A stretch of 6,504 nucleotides of DNA, taken from NCBI GenBank assembly GCA_019116915.1, contig DXAS01000084.1, positions 1 to 6,504 of the forward strand. Reading direction: 5' to 3'. Source of the DNA: Flavonifractor avicola (GTDB taxonomy: Bacteria > Bacillota > Clostridia > Oscillospirales > Oscillospiraceae). A program made the position numbers and the translations under genes. Of this stretch, positions 6,033-6,504 are shown one piece after another (within the stretch, counting starts at the first letter, position 1; every line of letters begins with the position of its first letter). Under the pieces are notes generated by a model, which saw only the letters and a list, made by a program, of their open reading frames with translations, did not search any database and was not told where the DNA came from.

Positions 6033-6504
6033 TTACACAAACAGCTTGGAGACGGAAACTTCCTCATAGATGCGCTCGATGGCCTCGGCAAACATATGGG
6101 CCACGGACAGATACTTGATCTTGTCGCAGTTCACGCCCTCCTTGGCGGGGACGGTATCCAGGAAGTACAGCTCCTTGATGACGCTCTTCTCGATGCGCTC
6201 CACAGCGGGGCCGGAGAGTACGCCGTGGCTGGCGCAGGCGATGACGTCCACCGCACCGCCCAGCTCCACCAGGGCCTGGGCCGCGCCGCACAGGGAGCCG
6301 GCGGTGTCCACCATGTCGTCAAAGAGGATGACCTTCTTGCCCTGCACGTCGCCGATGATGTTCATGACCTCGGAGGAATTGGCCTTCTGGCGGCGCTTGT
6401 CCACGATGGCCAGGCCCATGCCCAGCTTCTGGGCGAAGGCCCGGGCCCGGGCCACGGAACCCACGTCGGGGGAGACCACGATCATCTCGTCCTCCTTGCC
6501 ATTA
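6033..6504 (-). CDS. prs: Ribose-phosphate pyrophosphokinase (PRPP synthetase), C-terminal 156 residues (5' end beyond the window)
   Basis: Prs makes 5-phosphoribosyl 1-pyrophosphate from ribose 5-phosphate and ATP, the precursor for purines, pyrimidines, histidine, tryptophan and NAD. The visible part is the C-terminal half: VVSPDVGSVARAR, then VDKRR, the ribose-5-phosphate/PRPP loop ILFDDMVDTAGS (DDMVDTAG encoded at 6320-6297), SHGVLSGPAVERI, and the usual ending SVSKLFV. These are in the normal order and spacing of class I Prs. Roughly 160 N-terminal residues, with the flexible catalytic loop, lie off the right edge; the frame is open to the edge, so the ATG at 6485 is internal and not a start. 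It ends with TAA and is followed by pth in the same direction. The identification is secure. Confidence 0.97.
   Translation of the reverse strand, partial: NGKEDEMIVVSPDVGSVARARAFAQKLGMGLAIVDKRRQKANSSEVMNIIGDVQGKKVILFDDMVDTAGSLCGAAQALVELGGAVDVIACASHGVLSGPAVERIEKSVIKELYFLDTVPAKEGVNCDKIKYLSVAHMFAEAIERIYEEVSVSKLFV

Noticed and set aside
5518..6069. A 183-codon plus-strand frame across pth and the prs end.
   Set aside because: It runs through two genes with intact catalytic motifs on the other strand and shows no family resemblance.

Overview
The window looks like chromosomal DNA from a GC-rich member of the Clostridia, most plausibly the Oscillospiraceae (Flavonifractor/Oscillibacter-like gut anaerobes). 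The reasons are very GC-rich genes with Firmicutes-type housekeeping proteins, strong AGGAGG-type ribosome binding sites, and Gram-positive cell-wall genes. The taxonomic guess is inference from composition and protein character; no marker RNA is present.

All seven genes lie on the minus strand, so the text order of transcription runs from the right edge to the left: prs (partial, PRPP synthetase) > pth (peptidyl-tRNA hydrolase) > a GNAT acetyltransferase > [intrinsic terminator] > a VanW-family gene > dltA-like D-alanine ligase > dltC-like carrier protein > mfd (partial, transcription-repair coupling factor). Long open frames on the plus strand are shadows of these genes caused by high GC. 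There is no RNA gene, mobile element or CRISPR array in view, and no gene-free stretch over about 125 bases.

Right part (about 4905-6504): prs is followed by a 68-base gap with a GC-rich hairpin, then pth and the GNAT gene only 7 bases apart. The GNAT gene is visibly less GC-rich than its neighbours. A perfect 28-base palindrome with flanking A and T runs closes this unit.

Left part (1-4781): vanW-like, dltA-like and dltC-like genes are tightly packed (12-base gap, then a 4-base ATGA overlap) and are followed after 69 bases by mfd. In Bacillus subtilis prs, pth and mfd sit close together in one conserved block; here that block is opened between pth and mfd by the acetyltransferase and the VanW-DltA-DltC cassette. 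The point of most interest is this cassette: it can activate D-alanine and load it on a carrier protein, but the usual membrane partners DltB and DltD are not beside it, and a VanW-domain protein of unknown biochemical function takes their place. This could be a variant D-alanyl transfer system, which is a hypothesis and not shown by the sequence.
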